Shown one piece after another: positions 24,915 to 33,066 of a DNA stretch of 64,000 nt. Each line of letters opens with the position of its first letter. Position 1 is the first letter of the stretch. The DNA is from Nocardioides zeae (GTDB taxonomy: Bacteria; Actinomycetota; Actinomycetes; Propionibacteriales; Nocardioidaceae), in NCBI RefSeq assembly GCF_030818655.1, contig NZ_JAUTAN010000001.1, forward strand, positions 2,542,001-2,606,000. The letters are read 5' to 3'. A program made the position numbers and the translations under genes. The notes beneath the pieces were generated by a model that worked only from the letters and a program-made list of their open reading frames with translations, made no database searches and was not told the DNA's origin.

Positions 24915-26294
24915 ATGACCACCGCCCAGCAGTCCGCCACCCCGCCCACCCCCGAGCGCGCCTCCGACGCCACGTCCGAGCCCGCCAACCCGCGCTCGCG
25001 GGTGCTCGTCGCCAGCCTCGTCGGCACGACGATCGAGTTCTACGACTTCTACATCTACGCCACCGCGGCGGTGCTGGTCTTCCCGCACCTCTTCTTCCCG
25101 GCGGGCAACGACACGACCGCGCTGCTGGCCTCGTTCGCCGTGTTCGGCGCCGCGATGGTCGCCCGCCCCCTCGGCGCCGTCTTCTTCGGCCACCTCGGCG
25201 ACCGTCGCGGCCGCAAGGTGACCCTCGTGGCGTCGCTGCTGACGATGGGCATCGCGACCTTCGCGATCGGCCTGCTCCCGACGTACGCGCTCGTCGGCTG
25301 GCTCGCCCCGCTGCTCCTCGTGCTCATGCGCCTCGCGCAGGGCTTCGCCATCGGCGGTGAGTGGAGCGGTGCGGCGCTCGTCGCCACCGAGAACGCGCCG
25401 GAGGGCAAGCGCGCCTGGTACGGCACCTTCCCCCAGCTCGGCGCCCCCCTCGGGTTCATCCTCGCCAACGGCCTGTTCCTCGCCATCGCCGCGGCCATGC
25501 CGTCCGACGACCCGTCGACGCCGTCCGACATGTTCCTGTCGTGGGGCTGGCGGATCCCGTTCCTGTTCTCGGCCGTCATGGTGGTCGTCGGCCTCTACGT
25601 GCGCCTCCGGCTCGTCGAGAGCGCCGCCTTCCAGCGGGCCGTCGACAAGGGCACCGTCACCCGCTTGCCGCTGGGCGAGGTCGTCCGCACCCACGGCCGC
25701 GAGCTCGTGCTCGGCACGTTCTACATGCTCGCGACCTACGTGCTCTTCTACCTGATGACGACGTTCTCGCTGAGCTACGGCCGCGCCGCGACCGACGCCG
25801 AGGTGCCCGGTCTGGGCTACACCTACAACGGCTTCGTGCTCATGATGATCGTCGGCGTGGTCTTCTTCGGGATCTTCACCATGGTCTCCGGCCCGGTCGC
25901 CGACCGCTTCGGACGCCGCGCCCACCTGCTCGTCGTGACGACCGGCATCATCGTCTTCGGCCTCTGCTGGGTGCCGCTCCTCGAGGCCGGCGACGTCGGC
26001 GTCATGGCCTGGCTGCTGCTCGGGTTCAGCCTGATGGGCCTGACCTTCGGCCCGATGGGCGCCCTGCTGCCGGAGCTCTTCGCGACCAACGTGCGCTACA
26101 CGGGCTCGGGGCTGTCCTACAACGTCAGCTCCATCCTCGGCGCCGCCGTCGCCCCGTTCATCGCCGTGTGGCTGTGGGGTGCCGCCGACGGCAGCCCGTT
26201 CCTGGTCGGGGTCTACCTCTCGGCGATGGGTCTCATCACGCTGCTCGCCCTGGCGGTCGGCCGCGACACCCGGAACCTCGACATCGACCGGTGA
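24915..26294 (+). CDS. MFS transporter, metabolite:H+ symporter (MHS) type
   Basis: The product has 459 residues with about 12 membrane segments and the motifs GTTIEFYDFYIYA, GHLGDRRGRK and RLAQGFAIGGEWSGA, a clear paralogue of the MFS gene at 21446. The ATG at 24915 follows GGAAAG; an in-frame GTG at 24882 is less likely. It lies 94 bp after lysR and may be the second target of that regulator. The palindromic repeat and IS copy 2 lie directly downstream. Confidence 0.9.
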   Translation: MTTAQQSATPPTPERASDATSEPANPRSRVLVASLVGTTIEFYDFYIYATAAVLVFPHLFFPAGNDTTALLASFAVFGAAMVARPLGAVFFGHLGDRRGRKVTLVASLLTMGIATFAIGLLPTYALVGWLAPLLLVLMRLAQGFAIGGEWSGAALVATENAPEGKRAWYGTFPQLGAPLGFILANGLFLAIAAAMPSDDPSTPSDMFLSWGWRIPFLFSAVMVVVGLYVRLRLVESAAFQRAVDKGTVTRLPLGEVVRTHGRELVLGTFYMLATYVLFYLMTTFSLSYGRAATDAEVPGLGYTYNGFVLMMIVGVVFFGIFTMVSGPVADRFGRRAHLLVVTTGIIVFGLCWVPLLEAGDVGVMAWLLLGFSLMGLTFGPMGALLPELFATNVRYTGSGLSYNVSSILGAAVAPFIAVWLWGAADGSPFLVGVYLSAMGLITLLALAVGRDTRNLDIDR

Positions 26295-26335
26295 GGTAGC
26301 TCCGGGCCGGCGCGAGCCGCCCGACCTCGGAGGAA

Positions 26336-26366
26336 GAAAACGCGGACCCGAAGACGCGACACGCCG
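26336..26366 (+). repeat. Left part of dispersed palindromic repeat, locus 2
   Basis: One arm, GAAAACGCGGAC (26336-26347), precedes GCGACACGCCG, after which IS copy 2 begins. At the other end of the IS come CCGA, the inverted arm (27701-27712) and the CGCACTTTCCTC box. Confidence 0.85.
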
Positions 26367-27680
26367 GGCGGCTTCAGGTGGTCGGTGCAACGTTGAGTAG
26401 TTGTTGGAGCCTATCGGCGGGGGTGTCCCAGTTGAGGGTTTGGCGGGGGCGGATGTTGAGGAGGCGTTCGGTCTCGGTGATGTCGGCGTCGCTGACGTGG
26501 TTGAAGTCGGTGCCCTTGGGAGTGGATGTCGCGCACGAGTCCGTTGGTGTTCTCGTTGGTGCCGCGTTGCCAGGGGCTGTGGGGGTCGGCGAAGTAGACG
26601 GGGCATCCGGTGGCCAGGGTGAAGGTGGTGTGCGCGGCCATCTCGCTGCCCTGGTCCCAGGTCAGCGAGCGGCGCAACGACTCGGGCAGGTTGGTCATCA
26701 TCGTGACCAGGGCAGCTGCGACGGTGGTGGCGTCGTGGGTCAGCGGCAGCCGTCGGATCAGGGCGTAGCGGGTCGAGCGTTCGACCAGGGTGATCAACGC
26801 CGAACGCCCGCCGGCGCCGATGACGAGGTCGCCCTCCCAGTGCCCGGGTACGGCGCGGTCGGCGGCTTCGGGTGGGCGGTGGCTGATGTGGGCCTCGGCA
26901 CCGATCCAGGACCGGTTGGACCGTGGGGGCAGCGCCGAGCGGGGCCGACGGCTGGTGCGGCCGCTGCGCAACGCTTTCTCGACCTTCAGCTCCTCACGCA
27001 GCGATCCCTTGCCCTGCACGTAGAGCGCTTGGTAGATCGTCTCGTGGCTCACCTGCATATCGTCGCGCCCCGGATAGCACCGCCGCAGATCCTGGCTGAC
27101 CTGCACGGGTGAGAACCGGTTGTTCAACCGGACCAGCACCGCTGCGCGCAGCACCTCACCGGCACCCCCATCCACACCCGCATCCACACCCGCATCCACG
27201 CCGGTGTCTGCACGAACTGCGAGCTTGGACGGGCGGGGCCGGGGCCGGCGCTGCTCGGTCATCACCTGCGCTGCAGCAGCGTGGTAGCGACCCAGGCGGG
27301 TGTTGCGGGCCAGTTCGCGTCCCACCGTGCTGCGGTGCACCCCGAGCTCGGCAGCGATCCGTGCTGGACACCGTCCCTCGCTGCGACGGATCTGGATCAA
27401 GGCCCGCCCGGCCTGGCTCAACCGGCCGTGCTCATCGACCCAGTCACCGTCCAGCGGGGGTGGATGGGCACCGACAACACCGCCGTGGCGGCCCTTGCGC
27501 AGTCGCATGCCAGCGACTGTGGCCCATGAAGCCACCGTGTCTCGATCCCACCCCAGCAACTCGGACACCTGCTTCGCCGGGACCCCGGCCGCCAACAGCC
27601 CCAGACCCCGCGCACGCGCCGCTTCTTGATCCCGCAACACAACCCCCACAGCCGTGTTGCACCGACCACTAGAAACCGCC
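26367..27680 (-). mobile_element. IS30-family insertion sequence, copy 2 (1314 bp, inverted)
   Basis: It is near-identical to the element at 10274-11586, with the same terminal repeats, but in the opposite orientation. It is flanked by CCG on both sides (26364-26366 and 27681-27683). The one clear difference is an extra base at 26521, which explains the one-base greater length. Confidence 0.9.
26374..27649 (-). pseudogene. IS30 family transposase with late frameshift
   Basis: The sequence is the same as the intact transposase of copy 1 up to GLVRDIH. An inserted base (A on the plus strand, 26521) then changes CACCCCAAGG to CACTCCCAAGG and shifts the frame. The last ~48 residues (PKGTDFNHVSDADITETERL and onwards) are replaced by an Arg/His/Pro-rich tail ending at 26411. 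All three DDE residues lie before the shift, so the catalytic core is retained but the family C-terminus is lost. Activity is doubtful; trans-mobilisation by copy 1 remains possible. Confidence 0.85.
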
Positions 27681-27750
27681 CCGACCAGGCAGGCCTTCCG
27701 GTCCGCGTTTTCCTTCGCCCGCGCCGTACCCCCGCGCACTTTCCTCGCCT
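27681..27750 (+). repeat. Right part of dispersed palindromic repeat, locus 2
   Basis: CCGA, a 12-base spacer, TTCCGGTCCGCGTTTTCC (inverted arm 27701-27712) and GCGCACTTTCCTCGCC (27735-27750) are shared with loci 1 and 4. No gene is seen between here and 27845. Confidence 0.85.
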
Positions 27751-27844
27751 CGGGCCGACCGCCCCCGTACGCCGCACGCGGCTCACAGCCTCCCCACAGA
27801 CCGCGCCCACGCGGCACCCAGCACGGGCCCCGAGGGTCGGGGCC

Positions 27845-29809
27845 ATGCACTCGACCGCCACCTCGCCCGGCCTCGCCGCACGGTCGGCCGATCCCGCGGA
27901 GACCCGGCACGACCCGGTCCCCCGCACGGCCACCCGCCCGATCTCGGGCCGCACCGCCGAGCGCCTCGGCCTCGCCGTCCTGCTGGTGGGGACGGCGCTG
28001 CTCTACCTGTGGGACCTGGGCGCGTCCGGCTGGGCCAACTCGTTCTACGCCGCGGCGGCCCAGGCCGGCTCGGAGTCGTGGTCCGCGTTCTTCTTCGGCG
28101 CCTCCGACGCCGGGGGCGCGATCACCGTCGACAAGACGCCGTTGTCGCTGTGGCCGATGGCCCTCTCGATCCGGCTCTTCGGGCTGTCGTCCTGGAGCCT
28201 GCTCGTGCCGCAGGCTCTCATGGGCGTGGGCGCCGTGGCGCTGCTGCACGCCACGGTCCGGCGGGCCACCGGCTCGGCGGGGGCCGGTCTGCTCGCGGGC
28301 GCGGCCCTCGCCCTGACGCCGGTCGCCACCCTGATGTTCCGCTTCGACAACCCCGATGCCGCCCTCGTGCTGCTCCTGCTGGCCGCGGCCTGCGCGACGT
28401 TGCGCGCCCTGGAGAGCGCCCACCCCGTGCGCTGGCTCGCGCTCGGTGGGGCACTCGTCGGGCTGGCCTTCCTCGCCAAGATGCTGCAGGCCTTCCTGGT
28501 GCTGCCGGCACTGGCCGCGGCGTACGCGCTGTTCGCCACCGTGCCCTGGTGGAAGCGGGTCGGGCACCTGCTCGTGGCGTTCGCCGCGATGGTGGTCGCG
28601 GGTGGCTGGTGGATCGCCATCGTGGAGCTCGTCCCGGAGGGGTCGCGGCCCTACGTGGGCGGTTCGCAGGACAACTCGATCCTCGAGCTGGCCCTGGGCT
28701 ACAACGGGCTCGGCCGCCTCGACGGCGACGAGGAGGGATCCGTCGGCGGGGGCGGCGGCTGGGGCACACCGGGCCCGCTGCGCCTGTTCACCGACGCCCT
28801 CGGTGACCAGGCCTCCTGGCTGCTGCCGGCCGCGCTCGTGCTCGGTGTCGCCGGCCTGTGGTTCGCGCGGGGGCTGGAGCGCGCGCGGTCGGTGCGGGCC
28901 GCGCTCGTGCTCATGCTCGGCTGGCTGCTCGTCACCGGGACCACGTTCAGCCTGATGCAGGGCATCTTCCACGAGTACTACACCGTCGCCCTGGCGCCCG
29001 CCGTCGCCCTCCTCGCGGCCGTCGGCGCCTGGGTCCTCTGGCGGGCCCACGCCTCCCTCGTCGCGGCGGGCGTGCTCGGCGGCACGCTGGCGCTCACGGC
29101 GGCCTGGGCGTTCGTGCTGCTCGAGCGGAGCGGCTGGATGCCGTGGCTGCGCTGGACGGTGGCGGTCGTCGGCCTCGCCGCCGCGCTCCTCGTCGTCGGC
29201 GCGCGGCACCTGCCCCGTCGGGTGGCCACGGCCGTGGCGGGCGTCGCCGTCGTCGCCGCGCTGGCCGGGCCCGCGGCGTACTCCGTCGCGACCGCAGGCA
29301 CCCCCCACACCGGCTCCATCGTCACGGCCGGCCCCGCGACGGCGGGCGGCACGGGCCCCGGAGCCGGACGCGGCAGGACCGGCGCGGGAGGCGGCGGCGC
29401 CGTCGGCGGCCTGCTCGAGGGCAGCGAGCCGACGGCGGCCGTCACCGCGCTGCTCCAGCAGGACGCGGACGCCTTCACCTGGGCCGCAGCGACGGTGGGC
29501 TCGAACTCGGCGTCGGGCTACCAGCTCGCGAGCGAGGAGCCGGTGATGGCCATCGGCGGGTTCAACGGCACCGATCCGAGCCCGACGCTGGAGGAGTTCC
29601 AGACGTACGTCGCGAACGGCCAGGTGCACTGGTTCGTCGCGGGCGGCGGCCGGCTCGGCGGAGGTCCCGGCGGTGCTGCCGGCGGTGGTGCCGGGGGTGG
29701 GGACACCGACAGCACGGCCAGCGCGATCACCGCGTGGGTGGAGGAGAACTTCACTGCCACGACCGTGGACGGCGTGACCCTCTATGACCTCGCAGGCGGG
29801 GTCCGGTGA
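27845..29809 (+). CDS. GT39/ArnT-type membrane mannosyltransferase (YkcB-like)
   Basis: The product has 654 residues: about 12 membrane segments (about 40-500), then a Gly-rich linker and a soluble C-terminal domain (about 530-654). Family marks are SFYAAAAQAG, GAITVDKTPLSLW (the acidic loop-1 site of lipid-phosphate sugar transferases) and RFDNPDAALVLLL. It is predicted to transfer a sugar from a polyprenyl-phosphate donor to an extracytoplasmic acceptor. It is coupled (GTGA) to a GT2 that would make that donor, the ykcB-ykcC arrangement. The start is ATG 27845, just beyond the IS-linked repeat. Confidence 0.85.
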   Translation: MHSTATSPGLAARSADPAETRHDPVPRTATRPISGRTAERLGLAVLLVGTALLYLWDLGASGWANSFYAAAAQAGSESWSAFFFGASDAGGAITVDKTPLSLWPMALSIRLFGLSSWSLLVPQALMGVGAVALLHATVRRATGSAGAGLLAGAALALTPVATLMFRFDNPDAALVLLLLAAACATLRALESAHPVRWLALGGALVGLAFLAKMLQAFLVLPALAAAYALFATVPWWKRVGHLLVAFAAMVVAGGWWIAIVELVPEGSRPYVGGSQDNSILELALGYNGLGRLDGDEEGSVGGGGGWGTPGPLRLFTDALGDQASWLLPAALVLGVAGLWFARGLERARSVRAALVLMLGWLLVTGTTFSLMQGIFHEYYTVALAPAVALLAAVGAWVLWRAHASLVAAGVLGGTLALTAAWAFVLLERSGWMPWLRWTVAVVGLAAALLVVGARHLPRRVATAVAGVAVVAALAGPAAYSVATAGTPHTGSIVTAGPATAGGTGPGAGRGRTGAGGGGAVGGLLEGSEPTAAVTALLQQDADAFTWAAATVGSNSASGYQLASEEPVMAIGGFNGTDPSPTLEEFQTYVANGQVHWFVAGGGRLGGGPGGAAGGGAGGGDTDSTASAITAWVEENFTATTVDGVTLYDLAGGVR

Positions 29810-30522
29810 GCCCGCTGCTGGAGGTGGTCCTGCCCGTGCACGACGAGGAGCGCGCGCTCCCCCGGGCCGTCGCGCAGCTCACCGCCCACCTGGCGACGCT
29901 GCCGTGGAGCTGGCGGGTGACGATCGTCGACAACGCGTCGACCGACGCCACGCCGCAGGTCGCCGCGGGCCTCGCCGCGGCGTACCCCGGGGTGCGGCAC
30001 CGCCGCCTCGAGGCGAAGGGCCGGGGGCTCGCGCTCAAGGCCGCGTGGAGCGCGTCCGACGCCGCCGTGCTCTCCTACATGGACGTCGACCTCTCGACGG
30101 ACCTGCGCGCCCTGCTCCCCCTCGTCGCGCCGCTCGTCTCGGGGCACTCCGACCTGGCGGTGGGGTCGCGGCTGAGCCCGACGTCGCGGGTACGCCGCGG
30201 ACCGAAGCGCGAGGTCATCTCGCGTGGCTACAACCTCCTGCTCCGTCACGCGCTGCACGTGCGGTTCCGCGACGCGCAGTGCGGGTTCAAGGCGGTGCGG
30301 GCCGACGCGGCAACGGCGCTGCTCCCGCTCGTCGAGGACGACTCCTGGTTCTTCGACACCGAGCTGCTCGTGCTGGCCGAGCGGGCGGGGCTGCGGATCC
30401 ACGAGGTGCCCGTCGACTGGGTCGACGACCCCGACAGCCGCGTCGACATCGTGCGCACGGCGGTCGAGGACCTGCGCGGGGTGCGGCGGCTGCGGCGGGC
30501 GCCGGCCCTCCCCCGGGTGTAA
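29806..30522 (+). CDS. GT2 polyprenyl-phosphate sugar transferase (dolichol-P-mannose synthase-like, YkcC-like)
   Basis: The product has 238 residues. The GT-A fold starts at LEVVLPVHDEERALP; YMDVDLSTD is the metal-binding DxD motif, and GSRLS and QCGFKAV are typical of DPM1/GtrB enzymes. It has no C-terminal membrane segments. It is predicted to load a sugar onto a polyprenyl phosphate for use by the preceding membrane transferase, whose stop it overlaps. Its TAA (30520-30522) lies inside a long perfect palindrome. Confidence 0.88.
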   Translation: MSPLLEVVLPVHDEERALPRAVAQLTAHLATLPWSWRVTIVDNASTDATPQVAAGLAAAYPGVRHRRLEAKGRGLALKAAWSASDAAVLSYMDVDLSTDLRALLPLVAPLVSGHSDLAVGSRLSPTSRVRRGPKREVISRGYNLLLRHALHVRFRDAQCGFKAVRADAATALLPLVEDDSWFFDTELLVLAERAGLRIHEVPVDWVDDPDSRVDIVRTAVEDLRGVRRLRRAPALPRV

Positions 30523-30588
30523 CGCGGTGTCCGGGTCACTGTGGAAGGGGTAGACCACGTGCACAGTGACCCGGACACCGCGTTACAC
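30517..30588. repeat. 27-bp perfect inverted repeat at a convergent junction
   Basis: The left arm 30517-30543 (starts GTGTAACGCGGTGTCC) and right arm 30562-30588 (ends GGACACCGCGTTACAC) are perfectly complementary around an 18-nt spacer. It contains the stop codon of the GT2 gene and separates it from the convergent nrtR-type gene. It could be a bidirectional terminator, but it is far longer than needed and has no U-tract. Confidence 0.85.
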
Positions 30589-30634
30589 GGGCTGGGGGGT
30601 GCGCACAGCCCCCCGAAGGGCCGCCCGCCCCACC

Positions 30635-31342
30635 TCACATCGCGCTGCGGAAGATGGGCGTCGCGAGCTTGTCGAACGGCTCGCCGATGGGCCGGAAGAC
30701 CTCGGCGGGGCGGCCACGGCCCCCGGCCGGCTTGGCCGACGTGCCGGTCGACTCGAGGAAGTCGCGGGCCGAGCGCAGCTTGCGCTGGAAGTTGCCGGGG
30801 TCGATGTCGAGGCCCCACACGGCCTCGTACACCCCGCGCAGCTGGGCGAGCGTGAACTCCGGAGGGAGGAAGGACCGGCCGAGGCGGGTGTACTCGAGCT
30901 TGGAGGCCACCCGCTCCCGCGCCGTCGCGAGGATCTCGTCGTGGTCGAAGGCGAGGGTGCCGGCGACCTCGTCGACTGGCCGCCAGACGGCCTCCTCAGC
31001 GTCGGTCCCGGCGGTCGTGGCCTCCGCGTGCGGGGTGACGGCCAGGTAGGCGACGCTGACGACGCGGTGCGGCCGGCGGTCGCGGTCGGGAGCGCCGAAG
31101 GTCTTCAGCTGCTCGAGGGCGAGGCCGTCGCCGACGATGCCGGTCTCCTCGACGAGCTCGCGCCGCGCGGCGTCGAGGAGCTCCTCCCCGTCGCCGACGA
31201 AGCCGCCGGGCAGGGCCCAGCGCCCGGCGTACGGGTCCTCGCCGCGGCGCACCACCAGCACCGCGAGCACACCGTCGAGCACCGCGAAGACCACGACGTC
31301 GACGGTCAGGTAGAAGACGGGGAACTCGCTGCGGTACGCCAC
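30635..31342 (-). CDS. NrtR-type NUDIX-domain transcriptional regulator
   Basis: The product has 235 residues. The N-terminal NUDIX domain has an intact box (GFVGDGEELLDAARREL, then VEETGIV). The C-terminal winged-helix part (about 150-225: LGRSFLPPEFTLAQLRGVYE, NFQRKLRSARDFL) is the NrtR-type layout. NrtR regulators sense ADP-ribose and control NAD cofactor genes. The GTG start at 31342 coincides with the expected transcription start of the promoter described next. No NAD gene is adjacent, so remote targets are inferred. A plain NUDIX hydrolase is less likely because of the C-terminal domain. Confidence 0.87.
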   Translation of the reverse strand: MAYRSEFPVFYLTVDVVVFAVLDGVLAVLVVRRGEDPYAGRWALPGGFVGDGEELLDAARRELVEETGIVGDGLALEQLKTFGAPDRDRRPHRVVSVAYLAVTPHAEATTAGTDAEEAVWRPVDEVAGTLAFDHDEILATARERVASKLEYTRLGRSFLPPEFTLAQLRGVYEAVWGLDIDPGNFQRKLRSARDFLESTGTSAKPAGGRGRPAEVFRPIGEPFDKLATPIFRSAM

Positions 31343-31348
31343 CCCGCG

Positions 31349-31378
31349 ACGCTAGTTGTCAGACCGACAACAAGTCAA
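31349..31378 (-). promoter_or_regulatory. nrtR-type promoter with operator between -35 and -10
   Basis: On the minus strand, TTGACT (31378-31373) and TAGCGT (31354-31349) are separated by 18 bp. The spacer is the palindrome GTTGTC-GGTCT-GACAAC (31371-31355). The -10 ends 6 nt before the GTG, so the transcript is probably leaderless, and self-repression by the NUDIX regulator is the natural reading. Confidence 0.7.
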
Positions 31379-32307
31379 CTGCGACCGACGGGCGCCGCGA
31401 CACCGAGGTCGCGCGCCACGTGGCCGAGGATCTCGACCACGGCCCGCCGCCCCTCGGGGACCGGCAGGATCGGGAACACGTGGATCGCGCCCGCCACCTC
31501 GTGGTAGCCCACCTCCCCCGTGCCGGCGAGGCGCTGCGCGAGCAGGCGGCAGTCGGGCTGGGTCACGTCACGCGTGCCGACCCACAGCTCGACGCGGGGC
31601 AGGCCCTCGGTCGACCCGAACAACGGGCTCACCGCGGGGTCGTCCAGCGGCGTGCCGGCCGCCCACACCCGCGCGACCTCCCGCAGCGCGGCCCGCGCCA
31701 GCCACGGGTCGGTCGCCTCGACGGCGTCGATCGCGGGGTTCGCCATCGACAGGTCGAGCCAGGGGGCCATGAGCGTCAGCCCGCGCAGCGTCGACGGGGG
31801 CGCGCTCGCCGAGGCCGTCGCCCGCTCCACCTCGTCCTGGGCCCCGACGAGCGCGAGGCCGCCGCCGGCGGAGTCCCCCATCAGGTACGCCGCGCGACCC
31901 TCCGCGACGAGCCGCTGCAGGACGATCGCGACGAGCGCGCGGGCCTCAGCCGCGTCGTGCTGGGGGGCGAGGCCGTAGATCGGGACCTGGACCTCGACGT
32001 CCAGCTCCTCGGCGATCCGGGCCACGAGCTGCCAGTGCTGCTTGACGATCTCGTTCACGTAGGCGCCGCCGTGGAGGTAGACGACGACGGGTCGCTGCCC
32101 GACGGGCGTGCCGCTCCGCACCACGGAGTAGACGTCGAACCCGTCGACCACCTCGGTGGCGACGTCGACCCGGCGCACGACGGCGGGCGGCGGCACCGGG
32201 GTCCTCTTGGGTCGCGCGAGGAGCGCGGCACCACCCTCGGGGTCGGCGAAGGAGCGCTTGCGCGTCAGGCGCATGAGGGCGCCGACCGCGGTCATCTGCC
32301 AGGACAC
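31375..32307 (-). CDS. Alpha/beta hydrolase (HSL-type esterase)
   Basis: The product has 310 residues. The oxyanion motif HGGAY and nucleophile elbow GDSAGG mark the hormone-sensitive-lipase class of carboxylesterases; the catalytic Asp/His are probably in GTRDV and GAIHVFP. There is no signal peptide. It is near a Baeyer-Villiger-type monooxygenase and an SDR controlled by a TetR gene; the three enzymes could act in sequence (alcohol, ketone, ester, hydrolysis). It is, however, on the opposite strand from those two. Confidence 0.88.
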   Translation of the reverse strand: MSWQMTAVGALMRLTRKRSFADPEGGAALLARPKRTPVPPPAVVRRVDVATEVVDGFDVYSVVRSGTPVGQRPVVVYLHGGAYVNEIVKQHWQLVARIAEELDVEVQVPIYGLAPQHDAAEARALVAIVLQRLVAEGRAAYLMGDSAGGGLALVGAQDEVERATASASAPPSTLRGLTLMAPWLDLSMANPAIDAVEATDPWLARAALREVARVWAAGTPLDDPAVSPLFGSTEGLPRVELWVGTRDVTQPDCRLLAQRLAGTGEVGYHEVAGAIHVFPILPVPEGRRAVVEILGHVARDLGVAAPVGRS

Positions 32308-32353
32308 CGCGTCAGGCTCTCATCCGGGAGCGACGTCGGGGAAGCGCGGGCCC

Positions 32354-32995
32354 TCAGGCCTCCGGTCGCACCGGAGGCGCGCTGACAGCCACCTGCGCCA
32401 GGATCGCCGACAGCGACAGCAGCAGGTCGTCGCGGGCCACGCCCGCCGGGTCCTCCACCCAGCGGATGACGACGTCCTCGACGAGGACCGCCCAGCCCCG
32501 CACGAACAGGCGCACGGCCGACGTGTCGACGACCCCGAACTCCGCGAGCCCCTGCTCGCCGGCGGTCGCGAAGATGCGGTCGGTGAGGGCCGCGCGAGCC
32601 TCCTCGTAGATCTCCCGCATGACGGGGTTGCTGCCGTTGGCGGCCCGTACGAGGGAGACGTAGCCCCGGTGGTTGGCCTCGACGAACGCGAGGTAGCGGT
32701 CGAGGGAGACGAGGAGGCGCGCGCCCATGTCCCCCTCCTCGACCGGCGCCGTGACGGCGATGAGGTCGGCGGCGGCCCGGCGCACGACGGCCTCGTGGAA
32801 CTCCTGCTTGTTGCCGAAGTAGTGGTAGAGCAGCCCGCGCGAGATGCCCGCCCGCTCGGCCAGGAGGTCGATCGAGAGCTCGTCGAGGTCGCGGGTCGAG
32901 AGCAGCTCGACACCGAGGTCGAGCAGCTGCTCCTTGCGGGTGGCGGGATCGAGGCGGACGCGGGGCGAACCGGACGGGGCGGACGCGGCGGACAT
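32354..32995 (-). CDS. TetR-family transcriptional regulator
   Basis: The product has 213 residues from ATG 32995 (a GTG three codons earlier is possible). The N-terminal TetR helix-turn-helix includes LSIDLLAERAGISRGLLYHYF, and a ligand-binding helical domain follows. It is divergent from the monooxygenase-SDR pair with a 71-bp gap and most likely represses it. Confidence 0.9.
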   Translation of the reverse strand: MSAASAPSGSPRVRLDPATRKEQLLDLGVELLSTRDLDELSIDLLAERAGISRGLLYHYFGNKQEFHEAVVRRAAADLIAVTAPVEEGDMGARLLVSLDRYLAFVEANHRGYVSLVRAANGSNPVMREIYEEARAALTDRIFATAGEQGLAEFGVVDTSAVRLFVRGWAVLVEDVVIRWVEDPAGVARDDLLLSLSAILAQVAVSAPPVRPEA

Positions 32996-33010
32996 GGGCG
33001 GCACTCTACT

Positions 33011-33047
33011 GAACTGCGTTCCAATTGGCTATTGACCTTCGTTCAAC
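33011..33047. promoter_or_regulatory. Divergent promoter region of tetR/monooxygenase with GAAC-type half-sites
   Basis: GAAC-TGC-GTTC (33011-33021) is a small palindrome, and a further GTTCAAC lies at 33041. The region is AT-richer than its surroundings (CCAATTGGCTATTG). These are candidate sites for the adjacent TetR regulator. Confidence 0.45.
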
Positions 33048-33066
33048 AGCGTGCCACGCTCGGTCC

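Noticed and set aside
27650..29629. Long minus-strand extension of the second transposase through the mannosyltransferase region
   Set aside because: It reads antisense to the GT39 gene and is Arg/Gly/Pro-rich without motifs; the transposase starts near 27649, as in copy 1.
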